45,748 bases of DNA, taken from positions 1 to 45,748 of the forward strand of contig JBBITL010000033.1 in assembly GCA_037440765.1 (NCBI GenBank), given 5' to 3'. Numbering within the stretch: the first letter of the stretch is position 1; each line of letters starts with the position of its first letter. Shown here piece by piece: positions 17,301 to 24,318 of this stretch. The position numbers and the translations under genes are program-made. Below the pieces are notes generated by a model. It saw nothing but the letters and a program-made list of their open reading frames with translations, made no database searches and was not told where the DNA came from. The stretch comes from DTKY01 sp037440765. GTDB lineage: Bacteria > Acidobacteriota > Terriglobia > Bryobacterales > Bryobacteraceae.

Positions 17301-17440
17301 TCCGCGCCGAGACCTTCAACCTCCTGAACCGCGCTAACTTCGATCTGCCTGATATCTTCTTCGGCTCCCCGTCGTTCGGCAGGATACAATCCGCCCAGAG
17401 CCCGCGCCGGGTGCAGTTCGGACTTAAACTCCTTTTTTGA
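14318..17440 (+). CDS. Oar-like TonB-dependent receptor with carboxypeptidase-regulatory N-terminal domain
   Basis: A 1040-residue outer membrane protein. A signal peptide (about 1-20, ending A-T-A-Q) is followed by a carboxypeptidase-regulatory-like beta-sandwich (about 25-110). Then come a plug-like domain (about 115-260, with L-P-L-D-G-R-N-F-F-E-L and L-L-D-G-V-F-N) and a long beta-barrel ending in a terminal phenylalanine (V-Q-F-G-L-K-L-L-F), typical of outer membrane barrels. This architecture is greatly expanded in Acidobacteriota, and the substrates are mostly unknown (polysaccharide or peptide uptake is often proposed). The start is TTG at 14318 with AGAGGGGG just upstream; a promoter-like TTGAAC and TATAGA pair lies ahead but with only a 14-base spacer. 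A propeller gene follows 8 bases downstream of its stop, so the two are probably co-expressed. Confidence 0.9.
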   Translation: MNTLRASLIALLLPVMATAQSVLGTISGTVTDASRVSLAGAPVRLVHLETNRIRATSTDTLGQFTFSNLPPGQYRIEAEHEGYRRHVRQVALSMNQELQVEVPLLPGRRTDTVEVTAAPQILRTDSSSIGGLIENRQITGLPLDGRNFFELSLLLPGVTPAAPGSAGSVRGDFAVNVNGAREDSNSFLLDGVFNGDPQLNHIGVTPPLDAVREFEVASGAYDASFGRSAGGQVSVVLRSGTNRFSGTAYGFLRNRVVDARNFFAPATEKSPQYQRGQAGASLGGPVVRNRTFFFADYEGRRLREGMTRITNVPTGLERAGDFSRSNLLAIDLFTQRPFEGNVIPATRRHPVGLAIAGLYPNPNRPAAGQNFVSSPAARDREDHFDVRLDHNLGASDDLSLRYSFADRSLYEPFSGPTFSTVPGFGTNVGRRAQNAVASQTHVFSPSFLNELRLGFNRVSIGTFHENLGRNRNAGIGLPQVSTNPRNHGLSVISITGYSPLGDESHNPQQSARTGYQITNTATRVLGRHLLKAGGDVRWLQQNGYRDEMARGFISFLGMTGNALAEMLQGFPSVTGVARVDNHQHLRTRSAYFFVQDAWRARLNLTVWTGVRYEYNTPPVDAFDRANTLDPASGTLVPVGTGGVPRSGYRPDRNNWAPRIGLAWRPGQGRTVVRTGYGLYYDQSALAPGEGLYFNAPYFVFSLYFPMEQMPLTLSNPFPGNFPVAMPASALAFQRDLRSAYTQHWNFNVQRELGARRVLEAGYAGSKGTKLAGGRDLNQPFASTRRPNPRPVPQFADITALESRGNSSYHSLQVRFQQAFQSGLTALASYTWSKSIDDGSGFFSSAGDPNYPQDSLNAGLERGLSNFDLRHRLSVSYSYDLPFGQGRLLGGWQTFGLWTFQSGRPFTVALLSDLDNSNTGRAMLGFGANDRPNVLRNPELSTRTPERWFDTAAFVLPPFGSFGDSGRNILTGPGYQNISASIIKNLALAEGASLQFRAETFNLLNRANFDLPDIFFGSPSFGRIQSAQSPRRVQFGLKLLF

Positions 17441-17443
17441 GGG
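17439..17443 (+). promoter_or_regulatory. Shine-Dalgarno site deciding the start at 17449
   Basis: GAGGG lies 5 bases before the ATG at 17449 and overlaps the stop codon of the TonB receptor (17438-17440). It favours the ATG over the in-frame TTG at 17437. Confidence 0.65.
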
Positions 17444-17448
17444 ATACC

Positions 17449-18780
17449 ATGATCATCAACCGACGGTTTCTCGCAGGTTCTGTTCTCGCGCTAGGGTTGG
17501 CGGCCGCCGCCGGCGGCGCTCCTGACGGCTGGGCCAGCTGGCGGGGGCCCAACAACAACGGAATGGCAAGGGGCGACGCACCGGTTCAGTGGAGCGACAC
17601 GGAACGCGTCGCCTGGAAGGCCCACGTCCCCGGACGCGGACATTCATCGCCGGTAGTCTGGGGTGACCGCATCTTCGTGACCACCGCCGTGCCCACCGGC
17701 GCCAAGCCTGCCGGCGGTGACGCGGCTCCCGCCCAGGAAGCCCCCGCCCGGCGGGGCGGTTTCGGCGCCAGCGGTCCGCAGACCGAGCAGCGGTTCATGC
17801 TGCTGGCCTACGACCGCAAGAGCGGCAAGCTGCTGTGGGAGAAGGTGGCGCGGGTGGCCACCCCGCACGAGGGCTATCACGCGCGGTACGGCAGCTTCGC
17901 CTCCAACTCGCCGGTCGCCGACTCCAGCCACGTGATCGCCTTCTTCGGCTCGCGCGGCGTCTATTGCTACACGCACGACGGCCAGCTTGTCTGGGAGAAG
18001 GACTTCGGGATCCAGATGAGGATGCACATGGCCTTCGGTGAGGGCTCGGCGCCGGCGCTGGACGGGAACACGCTGGTGCTGCTGTTCGACCACGAAGGCG
18101 ACTCGTTCCTGGTGGCGCTCGACAAGAACACGGGGCGGGAACTGTGGCGCACGCCGCGCCCGCCGGGCACCTCCTGGTCCACGCCGCTGGTAGCGAGCGT
18201 GGGCGGCCGCAAGCAGGTGATCGTCTCGGCCACGAAATTCGTGGGCGGCTACGACCTGGAGACAGGCAAGCTGATCTGGCAGGCCACCGGGCTGGGCAGG
18301 AACGTCATACCGGCTCCGGTGGTCTCCGACGGGATCGCCGTGGTGATGAGCGGCTTCCAGCAACCCAACCTGCTCGCCATCCGCCTGGGAGGCGAGGGCG
18401 ACCTGACCGGCAGCGACGCCATCCTGTGGCAGAACCAGCGCGGCAACTCCTACACGCCTTCGCCCGTGCTCCACGACGGCAAGCTGTTCTTTGTCACCGA
18501 CAACGGCCTGTTGTCCTGCTTTGATTTCAAGACCGGCAAGCCCCACTACGTACAGGAGCGGCTTCCCAAGGCCTACAGCTTCAAAGCCTCGCCGGTGGGC
18601 GCCAGCGGCAGGCTGTACCTGCCCGCCGAGAACGGGGACGTGGTCGTGGTGAGGATGGGGGAGAAGCTCGAGGTGCTGGCCACCAACACGCTGGCCGATC
18701 AGATGTTCGTCGCCTCGCCCGCGATCCTGGACGGGGAGATATACCTGCGCGGCCCGAACACGCTGTTCTGCATCCGGTAG
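17449..18780 (+). CDS. secreted PQQ-like beta-propeller protein, partner of TonB receptor
   Basis: Starting at the ATG at 17449 (GAGGG ahead) this is 443 residues. The signal peptide runs to about A24 and W-A-S-W-R-G-P follows at 28-34. G-H-S-S-P-V-V-W-G-D-R-I-F-V-T matches the first blade of the propeller at 5144-6469. An Ala/Pro/Gly-rich insertion (about residues 83-115, including A-P-A-Q-E-A-P-A-R-R-G-G) interrupts an early blade loop and is absent from the other seven paralogues. G-G-E-G-D-L-T corresponds to the G-G-S-G-D-V-T block of the subfamily. It sits 8 bases after the TonB receptor gene, so the two probably form a bicistronic unit. That may mean a periplasmic partner for the receptor (inference). 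No catalytic residues are recognised. Confidence 0.84.
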   Translation: MIINRRFLAGSVLALGLAAAAGGAPDGWASWRGPNNNGMARGDAPVQWSDTERVAWKAHVPGRGHSSPVVWGDRIFVTTAVPTGAKPAGGDAAPAQEAPARRGGFGASGPQTEQRFMLLAYDRKSGKLLWEKVARVATPHEGYHARYGSFASNSPVADSSHVIAFFGSRGVYCYTHDGQLVWEKDFGIQMRMHMAFGEGSAPALDGNTLVLLFDHEGDSFLVALDKNTGRELWRTPRPPGTSWSTPLVASVGGRKQVIVSATKFVGGYDLETGKLIWQATGLGRNVIPAPVVSDGIAVVMSGFQQPNLLAIRLGGEGDLTGSDAILWQNQRGNSYTPSPVLHDGKLFFVTDNGLLSCFDFKTGKPHYVQERLPKAYSFKASPVGASGRLYLPAENGDVVVVRMGEKLEVLATNTLADQMFVASPAILDGEIYLRGPNTLFCIR

Positions 18781-18800
18781 GGCTGCCGGGGCGGGGCGCC

Positions 18801-19688
18801 TCAGCTCTTCTCCAGGTCCCGGTGCGTGGTCTTCACCCGGAATCCGTGGCGCGCCAGGCGCTTGCGAATCTCGTCGGCCATCATCACCGAGCGGTGGCGC
18901 CCCCCGGTACACCCGAAGGCGATGGTGAGGTAGCTCTTGCCTTCCCGGATATAGTGCGGCAGCAGGTAGACCAGCAGCTCTGAAATGCGCTCCACGAATT
19001 CCACAGTCTGCGGGAAGGACCGCACATAGCGGGCCACCTGCGGATGACGCCCGCTCAGCTTCTTGAACTGGGGCAGGTAGTTAGGATTCGGCAGGAAGCG
19101 CACATCGAAGACCAGATCGCTGTCGGCGGGCACCCCGTGCCGGTAGCCGAAGCTGGTGACATACACCAGGATCTTGGCCAGTTCACTGTGCCCGTGGAAC
19201 TTCTCCGCGATCACCTCGCGCAGTTCGTGGACAGTGAATTTCGAGGTGTCGATGATGTGCTCGGCCAGCGCCCGGATCGGAGCCATCTTGCGGCGCTCCC
19301 GCCTGAGGCTTCCGGCGACGGACTGCTCTTTGCCGAGCGGGTGGGGACGGCGCGTTTCGCTGTAGCGGCGCACCAGGGCGTCCTCGCTGGCCTCCAGGAA
19401 GACCAGTGTGGAGGGGAGCAACCGCCGGAGCCTGGCATAGACGTCAGGAAAGCGCTCCAGCGATTCGCCCTCCCGGATGTCCACCAGCAGAGCCGCGCGG
19501 CGGATCGTCGGCGAATCCCGCACCAGTTCGCCGAACTTGGGGATGAGCTCGACGGGCAGGTTGTCGACCGAATAGTAGCCCATGTCCTCCAGGCTCTTGA
19601 GCACGGTGACCTTGCCTGAGCCGCTCAGGCCGGTGATGACCACCAGTTCCAGCGGCGCCCCGCGCTTCGGCACAGCCCGGCCAGCCAT
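18801..19688 (-). CDS. rapZ: RapZ, nucleotide-binding RNase adapter protein
   Basis: A 295-residue protein of normal RapZ length. An N-terminal P-loop region (G-L-S-G-S-G-K at 20-26) is followed by L-E-D-M-G-Y-Y-S-V-D-N-L-P. The middle has R-R-Y-S-E-T-R-R-P-H-P-L. The C-terminal domain has S-F-G-Y-R-H-G-V-P, D-V-R-F-L-P-N-P and G-C-T-G-G-R-H-R-S-V (259-268). In enterobacteria RapZ senses glucosamine-6-phosphate and delivers GlmZ RNA to RNase E; in other phyla the role is less clear. The residue after the Walker A lysine is valine (K26-V27) instead of Ser/Thr, which may weaken nucleotide hydrolysis. It follows hpf by 3 bases in an rpoN-hpf-rapZ operon. Confidence 0.93.
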   Translation of the reverse strand: MAGRAVPKRGAPLELVVITGLSGSGKVTVLKSLEDMGYYSVDNLPVELIPKFGELVRDSPTIRRAALLVDIREGESLERFPDVYARLRRLLPSTLVFLEASEDALVRRYSETRRPHPLGKEQSVAGSLRRERRKMAPIRALAEHIIDTSKFTVHELREVIAEKFHGHSELAKILVYVTSFGYRHGVPADSDLVFDVRFLPNPNYLPQFKKLSGRHPQVARYVRSFPQTVEFVERISELLVYLLPHYIREGKSYLTIAFGCTGGRHRSVMMADEIRKRLARHGFRVKTTHRDLEKS

Positions 19689-19691
19689 GGC

Positions 19692-20237
19692 TCAGGCTTC
19701 CACGAGGTCGAAGTGCCCGTCGCGCCGCCTCAGCAGGACCGAGACACGGTCCGTATCGGCGTCGCGGAACACCACGTAGTCACGCTCAGGGTCCAGTTCG
19801 AGCAGGGCCTCTTCAAGCGTCATGGGCTTGCGGTAGTCGTGCTCGTCGACCCGGAAGACCTGCCCGGCGGAGGCTTCCTTGGCCGCGGGTTCCGCCGCCC
19901 GCGCCGCGGCGGCCAGCGCCCGGGCGGGCTTCAACTCGCGCTTGGTGTCCCGCTTCTTGGACCTCAGTCTTAGCACCTGTCTTTCCAGGCGCTCCAGCGC
20001 CTGGCACAGCGCTGTGAACTGGTCGCTGGCGGCCGCCTCGCCAACCATGGGACGGTCGTAGACGTTCACGGTAATCTCGGCCCGCCTCGAATGGCGCTCC
20101 GAAGTCATGATCACGTGGGCCTCGCGCTCCCCGCCGCGGCTGTCCAGCAGCTTTCCCAGCTTGGCGAACCTGGAATCCACCTTTCTGGCGTCCTTGGGGG
20201 CGAAGGCTTCTTGGAGTCCCGTATAGGTGACTTTCAT
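19692..20237 (-). CDS. hpf: long-form ribosome hibernation promoting factor
   Basis: A 181-residue protein with an N-terminal S30AE/YfiA domain (about 1-100) and the C-terminal domain of long HPF (about 130-181). The latter includes D-Y-R-K-P-M-T-L-E-E-A and D-P-E-R-D-Y-V-V-F-R-D-A-D-T. They are joined by an Ala-rich linker. Long HPF binds the decoding region of the 30S subunit and uses its C-terminal domain to pair ribosomes into inactive 100S dimers in stationary phase. AGAGGA lies 5 bases before the ATG. It is 25 bases downstream of rpoN and 3 bases upstream of rapZ, a conserved order that ties it to nutrient and growth-phase control. Confidence 0.93.
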   Translation of the reverse strand: MKVTYTGLQEAFAPKDARKVDSRFAKLGKLLDSRGGEREAHVIMTSERHSRRAEITVNVYDRPMVGEAAASDQFTALCQALERLERQVLRLRSKKRDTKRELKPARALAAAARAAEPAAKEASAGQVFRVDEHDYRKPMTLEEALLELDPERDYVVFRDADTDRVSVLLRRRDGHFDLVEA

Positions 20238-20262
20238 CGGATCCTCTGCTCAGCGCGGCCGC

Positions 20263-21834
20263 TCATTCCCGGGCGCGCCTGTGGTGAGTGGAAGGAATCT
20301 TCATGTCCTCGCGGTACTTGGCGACGGTGCGGCGGGTGACGTAGATGCCCTCCCGCTGTAAGCGCGAAGTTATCTGCTCGTCGGTTAGAGGGCGAGCGTG
20401 ATCTTCCTCTTCGATCATCTTCTTCACCCGGCGCTTGAGCAGCAGCAGGGGGGTGCCGGTTCCTGACGGCCCCTGGGCCGCCTCGGAGAAGAAGTATCTC
20501 AGTTCGTAAACGCCCTGGGGCGTGTGAGCGTACTTGCCGGCCACGGCCCGGCTCACCGTGGACGGATGGACGCCGATCTCCTCGGCCACGTCCTTGATCA
20601 TCATGGGCTTAAGACAATCGATGCCTTTGTCCAGGAACTCCAGTTGCCGGCGCACGACGGACTGGCAGACCTTCACTATGGTCTGCTTGCGCTGCTCGAT
20701 GTTCTTCATCAACTGTATGGCCGAGGCGTAGCGCTCTTTGACGTAGTTGCGGACGTCCTTGTTCGGCTCCTGATCCCGGCTCAGCATCTTCCGGTAGTCC
20801 CGGTTGAGCCGGAGCTGGGGCAGGTCGTCGTCGTTCAGCTCGATTATGTAATCGTCGCCTTCCTTGAAGATATGGACGTCGGGCTCCACCTGACGGGCGC
20901 CCGGTCCGGAGTAGCGCAGACCGGGCCGCGGGTCCAGGGCGCGGATGACGCGGTCTGCAACCTGGATGTGTTCGACCGGCCGGCCGAGCAGCCGCGCCAG
21001 TTCCTTGTGCTGCCGGGATTCGATCAGCTTGAGGTGGCTCTCGACGATGATCCACGCCAGGCCGCCCCGGGCATTCCGGTTCTCCAGTTGCAGCAGCAGG
21101 CACTCGCGGACGTCCCTGGCCGCCACACCGGCCGGGTCCAGCGATTGGACGACCCTCAAGGCCTCCTCGAGCTCCGTCAACGGGTGATCCCCCTCCGCGG
21201 CGAGCTCCTCCAGGGAGGCCGAAAGATAGCCGGTCTCCTCAAGGTTCCCGATGATGAGGTCGGCGGCGTCCCTCAGCGCGTCGGAGAGAACCAGCACGCT
21301 GAGCTGGCTCCGCAGGTGGTCAGACAGGGTGACAGGGGCCGACAGGAACGTCTCGAAAGAAGGTCTCTCAACCGATTCCGACGCCGGGCTCTTGAAGCCA
21401 GGATCGAGATAGTCGTCGAAGAACGAGCCGAAATCGATCTCCTCGAAAGGATCGGTTGTGGGGGCCTGCTCGGCCGGCGGCTCCGCCAGTTCCGATTCCG
21501 GAGCCGGAGGAGGGTCCGCGGGCATGGCGTCGGCGGTCTCCTCGGCCTGTCTCACGGCTTCATTGACCGTGTCCAGGATCCCCTGGTCGGCCGGGGCCGG
21601 CTCGGCCGGGTCGCGCTCAGCTTCGAGCAGCGCCTGGATCTCCTCGGGGGCCAGTTCCTGGGTTCCGTCCTCGACTGCCTCTTCGAGGACCGGGTTTTCG
21701 GCGATCTCCTGGGTGATGAGGTCTTTCAGTTCCAGACGGTTCAGTTGCAGGACCGTGACCATCTGCACCAGGCCGGGGGTCAGGATCTGCTTCTGGGCGA
21801 CCTTCAACTGCAACCTTGGAGACAGCAGGCTCAT
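20263..21834 (-). CDS. rpoN: RNA polymerase sigma-54 factor
   Basis: A 523-residue sigma-54. Region I is Gln/Leu-rich (L-S-P-R-L-Q-L-K-V-A-Q-K-Q-I-L-T-P, then Q-M-V-T-V-L-Q-L). An acidic, Pro/Glu-rich region II spans about 50-160. The core-binding and DNA-binding domains follow, and the C-terminal RpoN box reads T-R-R-T-V-A-K-Y-R-E (500-509), differing from the classic box only at the first residue. It directs RNA polymerase to -24/-12 promoters with AAA+ activators. It heads the rpoN-hpf-rapZ operon. TAGAAT on the minus strand at 21848-21843 lies only 8 bases before the ATG and GAGGGTGG lies between, so the leader would be very short. Confidence 0.95.
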   Translation of the reverse strand: MSLLSPRLQLKVAQKQILTPGLVQMVTVLQLNRLELKDLITQEIAENPVLEEAVEDGTQELAPEEIQALLEAERDPAEPAPADQGILDTVNEAVRQAEETADAMPADPPPAPESELAEPPAEQAPTTDPFEEIDFGSFFDDYLDPGFKSPASESVERPSFETFLSAPVTLSDHLRSQLSVLVLSDALRDAADLIIGNLEETGYLSASLEELAAEGDHPLTELEEALRVVQSLDPAGVAARDVRECLLLQLENRNARGGLAWIIVESHLKLIESRQHKELARLLGRPVEHIQVADRVIRALDPRPGLRYSGPGARQVEPDVHIFKEGDDYIIELNDDDLPQLRLNRDYRKMLSRDQEPNKDVRNYVKERYASAIQLMKNIEQRKQTIVKVCQSVVRRQLEFLDKGIDCLKPMMIKDVAEEIGVHPSTVSRAVAGKYAHTPQGVYELRYFFSEAAQGPSGTGTPLLLLKRRVKKMIEEEDHARPLTDEQITSRLQREGIYVTRRTVAKYREDMKIPSTHHRRARE

Positions 21835-21848
21835 CCACCCTCATTCTA

Positions 21849-21865
21849 ACAAAGGGGAATACCCC
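21849..21865 (-). terminator. weak hairpin between lipoprotein gene and rpoN
   Basis: Read on the minus strand, GGGG-TATT-CCCC is followed by TTTGTT. A four-pair GC stem with a short T-rich tail, lying after the lipoprotein stop and just ahead of the rpoN promoter-like hexamer, could end upstream transcription. The stem is short, so confidence is low. Confidence 0.35.
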
Positions 21866-21953
21866 GCCCCGATCGGCCGAAGCCCTTATGTCGGCATCCG
21901 GTGGTCAATCCGGCGCAGCCGGTCCCAATGATTGAGGCGTTCGTCGGGGCGTC

Positions 21954-24251
21954 CTATCGGATGATGACGTCGATTTCCCGGCCGGGAGGCAGCGGTACCC
22001 GGAGGGTCTGCGTCCGCCGGGTAACCACCAGGTCCCCGGAGGAGATATGCGCGCCAAGCGTGTCGGACGCCGTCCAGCGGTAACGGCCCGGCGCCAGGCG
22101 CCACAGCCGCACCTCGGCGAACGCCGGCCTGGCCTCGAAACTGTACAGCCGCAGCCGCAGGCTGGTGGAGTCGGCCGCGACCACGGCCCGCGCGAAGTCC
22201 GCCTTCGAGGGCGGCCAGGTTACGGCAAAGGTGGGATACCGGTCGCCGCGGGGGGCCTCCCCGCCGAACAGGCGCTGCTCGTACTCGGCCGGCAGCGGAT
22301 AGTACACACGGCCGGTGTGGATGACCTCCGATGTGTACATGTCGAAGTCGTGGCCGAGGACCTTTTCGCTTTCCCGGGCATCGAACGCCATGCCCCAGAG
22401 AACCTCCATCGACAGAGGTTCGCCCCGGTAGCGGAACACGCCGTCATATCTGGGGTCGCCGGTACGGCGCCGCCACTCGTAGAACGCCCGCGGAGCCTTG
22501 CGGATCTCGTCGCAGAGGGCGGGCGACTCCTCGCAGCGGGAGAGCGCCTGGAAGCTCTCCCCGGCAGCCTCCAGGTAGCTGTCCTCCCCCGTCAGCTCGT
22601 GCAGCGCCAGCAGCAGCGAGGTCAGCGCCTCCTGGCCGCTGCCGGACCACTGGAGATGGTCCCACCCGGGGCCGGGCTTGTCCCACCGGTCCGAGCCGAT
22701 CAGGTACTCGCCGCTGGAGGATTTCACCGCCGGCGGGAATATGCCCGCCGGCTTCCCGTGGGCCGTCGAGCGCATGGCGGCGGTCCAGGAGCCGGCCCAG
22801 TTGGCGAGGAGCTCTATCGCCTGCCGGTCCCGCGTCAGGTACGCGTGCCACAGCACGGGCCCCATGGCGCGGGTATTGAGGTGGACATCCAGCGCGCGCG
22901 CCGGTTCAGGGTCGAACTGCCGGCAATTGAACCAGGCCCCCCGGAACCGCCAGTTGCCATCGGGCTGATGTGCGATCCAGTTCTTGGCGCACCCGGCCGT
23001 CTCCCTCAGGCGGGCCAGCACGCCCGCCTCCTCCGGCGCCAGTGCGGCCACCAGCGGCAGCGTATCTGTGGACAGCTCCGAGGCTTGCGCCACGTCCGCC
23101 ACCCTGGCGCTGTAGCCTCCCTCCAGCAGGCCGCTTCTCCAGAGGCCGTCCGCCAGCCTGCGCAGGCCCTCGGCCGCCACCTGCGAGCCCAGCCCCAGCG
23201 CCACCGGACCCCACTGCCTGAGCATCTGCACGTCGTCCCCCCAGCCGCCCCCCAGCTCGCCGTTGGCCGCCTGCCGGCGCTCCACCCACCACCGCGTGAT
23301 GGCCTCCAGGCGCGCGGCCAGCCGTCTCTGCGTGACGGCCCACTCGGGCGCCTCCGGCGGATCCGGCGGGATCGTAACGCTCCAGGGGACTGGGGCCGCA
23401 TCCCCGCAGTAGGAACTGTACGGCATTCTGGCGGACGCCACGTTGCGCTCCGCGCAGGACGAGGAGATCATCTGGCGGAGGAGCATGTCGCCAGGCGCCA
23501 GCCGGAGCGCCTGCCGGAACAGGGAATCCAGCCGGGCTATGTCGCGCGGGTCGTGGCCGGCCGCCGCCAGCCAGTAGGCGGCGCGCGTCTGGCCGATCAG
23601 GGCCTCCCGCCGGATCTCGGGACGGGTGCTGAGCGCCAGCCTGTCGTAGAGCTGCTCGAGGCTCGCGCGGCGGCCGGCCCTGAGATTCTCGAAGAATGGA
23701 TCGGCGGCCATCTGCCGCGCCCGGTCCAGCCAGGCCGGCACCAGTTGTTCCTCAAACTGCACCTGCGGTGTCCAGCGGATGGCGGAAATGACATAGCGGG
23801 GCGAGTCGGAGCGCACAGTGAAGGCTCCGCTGACGACTCCCAGCAGGCAGATCGACCGCATCCCTTCACGTGGACGGGGGCGCGCTGCCTGCTGGTAGGC
23901 CTCATGGCGCGTGTCCACTGGCCGGCCGCCGGCTTCCAGGGTGTAGGAATAGCCGTCGCCGGCGGGAGCAGCCAGGAAGACCTCGACCAGGTGCGGCCCG
24001 GGGATGCGTAACTCGAAGCGGAGGTCCCCTTTGACGGCCAACCCCTGGGCCAGCGCGGAATCGTACAGCTCCCGGTCGAAGAAAAGGTTGGTGAGCTTGA
24101 CCCGCTCAAGAAGGCGCCCCTGGCCCGGCCACAACAGTTGGTTGGAGGGCTTCGTACATGCCGAATCCAGGGGCGGGTCCAGAAGACTCAGGCACCCGGC
24201 CAGCACCGCCTGGGGCGCCAGGCACAGGACCGCCAATCCGCGTATCGACAT
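21954..24251 (-). CDS. large secreted lipoprotein of unknown function
   Basis: A 765-residue protein that I do not recognise. The N-terminus ends in A-V-L-A-G-C (cysteine at about 20), a good lipobox, so lipid anchoring in the periplasm or on the outer membrane is likely. An N-terminal beta-rich part (about 30-160) precedes a long, Trp- and Leu-rich helical part (about 170-660). That part contains N-G-E-L-G-G-G-W-G-D-D and L-N-T-R-A-M-G-P-V-L-W. A short beta-rich C-terminal domain ends in P-G-R-E-I-D-V-I-I-R. The repeated aromatic-rich helices resemble the alpha/alpha-toroid fold of many polysaccharide-active enzymes, and the Gly-Trp-Gly-Asp-Asp block could be an active-site loop; both are inference. 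It is divergent from a GT-C-like membrane protein (67-base gap), perhaps sharing control. Confidence 0.75.
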   Translation of the reverse strand: MSIRGLAVLCLAPQAVLAGCLSLLDPPLDSACTKPSNQLLWPGQGRLLERVKLTNLFFDRELYDSALAQGLAVKGDLRFELRIPGPHLVEVFLAAPAGDGYSYTLEAGGRPVDTRHEAYQQAARPRPREGMRSICLLGVVSGAFTVRSDSPRYVISAIRWTPQVQFEEQLVPAWLDRARQMAADPFFENLRAGRRASLEQLYDRLALSTRPEIRREALIGQTRAAYWLAAAGHDPRDIARLDSLFRQALRLAPGDMLLRQMISSSCAERNVASARMPYSSYCGDAAPVPWSVTIPPDPPEAPEWAVTQRRLAARLEAITRWWVERRQAANGELGGGWGDDVQMLRQWGPVALGLGSQVAAEGLRRLADGLWRSGLLEGGYSARVADVAQASELSTDTLPLVAALAPEEAGVLARLRETAGCAKNWIAHQPDGNWRFRGAWFNCRQFDPEPARALDVHLNTRAMGPVLWHAYLTRDRQAIELLANWAGSWTAAMRSTAHGKPAGIFPPAVKSSSGEYLIGSDRWDKPGPGWDHLQWSGSGQEALTSLLLALHELTGEDSYLEAAGESFQALSRCEESPALCDEIRKAPRAFYEWRRRTGDPRYDGVFRYRGEPLSMEVLWGMAFDARESEKVLGHDFDMYTSEVIHTGRVYYPLPAEYEQRLFGGEAPRGDRYPTFAVTWPPSKADFARAVVAADSTSLRLRLYSFEARPAFAEVRLWRLAPGRYRWTASDTLGAHISSGDLVVTRRTQTLRVPLPPGREIDVIIR

Positions 24252-24318
24252 GCCGAACTGTCAGGTTACCGCGAACTGCCCGGCCAGCGCCGGAAAGTTC
24301 GGGTGGTCTAATATAGGG

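Noticed and set aside
51..18780. The propellers as true PQQ-dependent dehydrogenases
   Set aside because: They are 370-460 residues and lack a heme domain and a recognisable PQQ and calcium site, so only the fold is supported.
22047..24011. 654-codon open frame opposite the lipoprotein gene
   Set aside because: No signal peptide or domain is seen, and the lipoprotein frame has a lipobox and normal composition.
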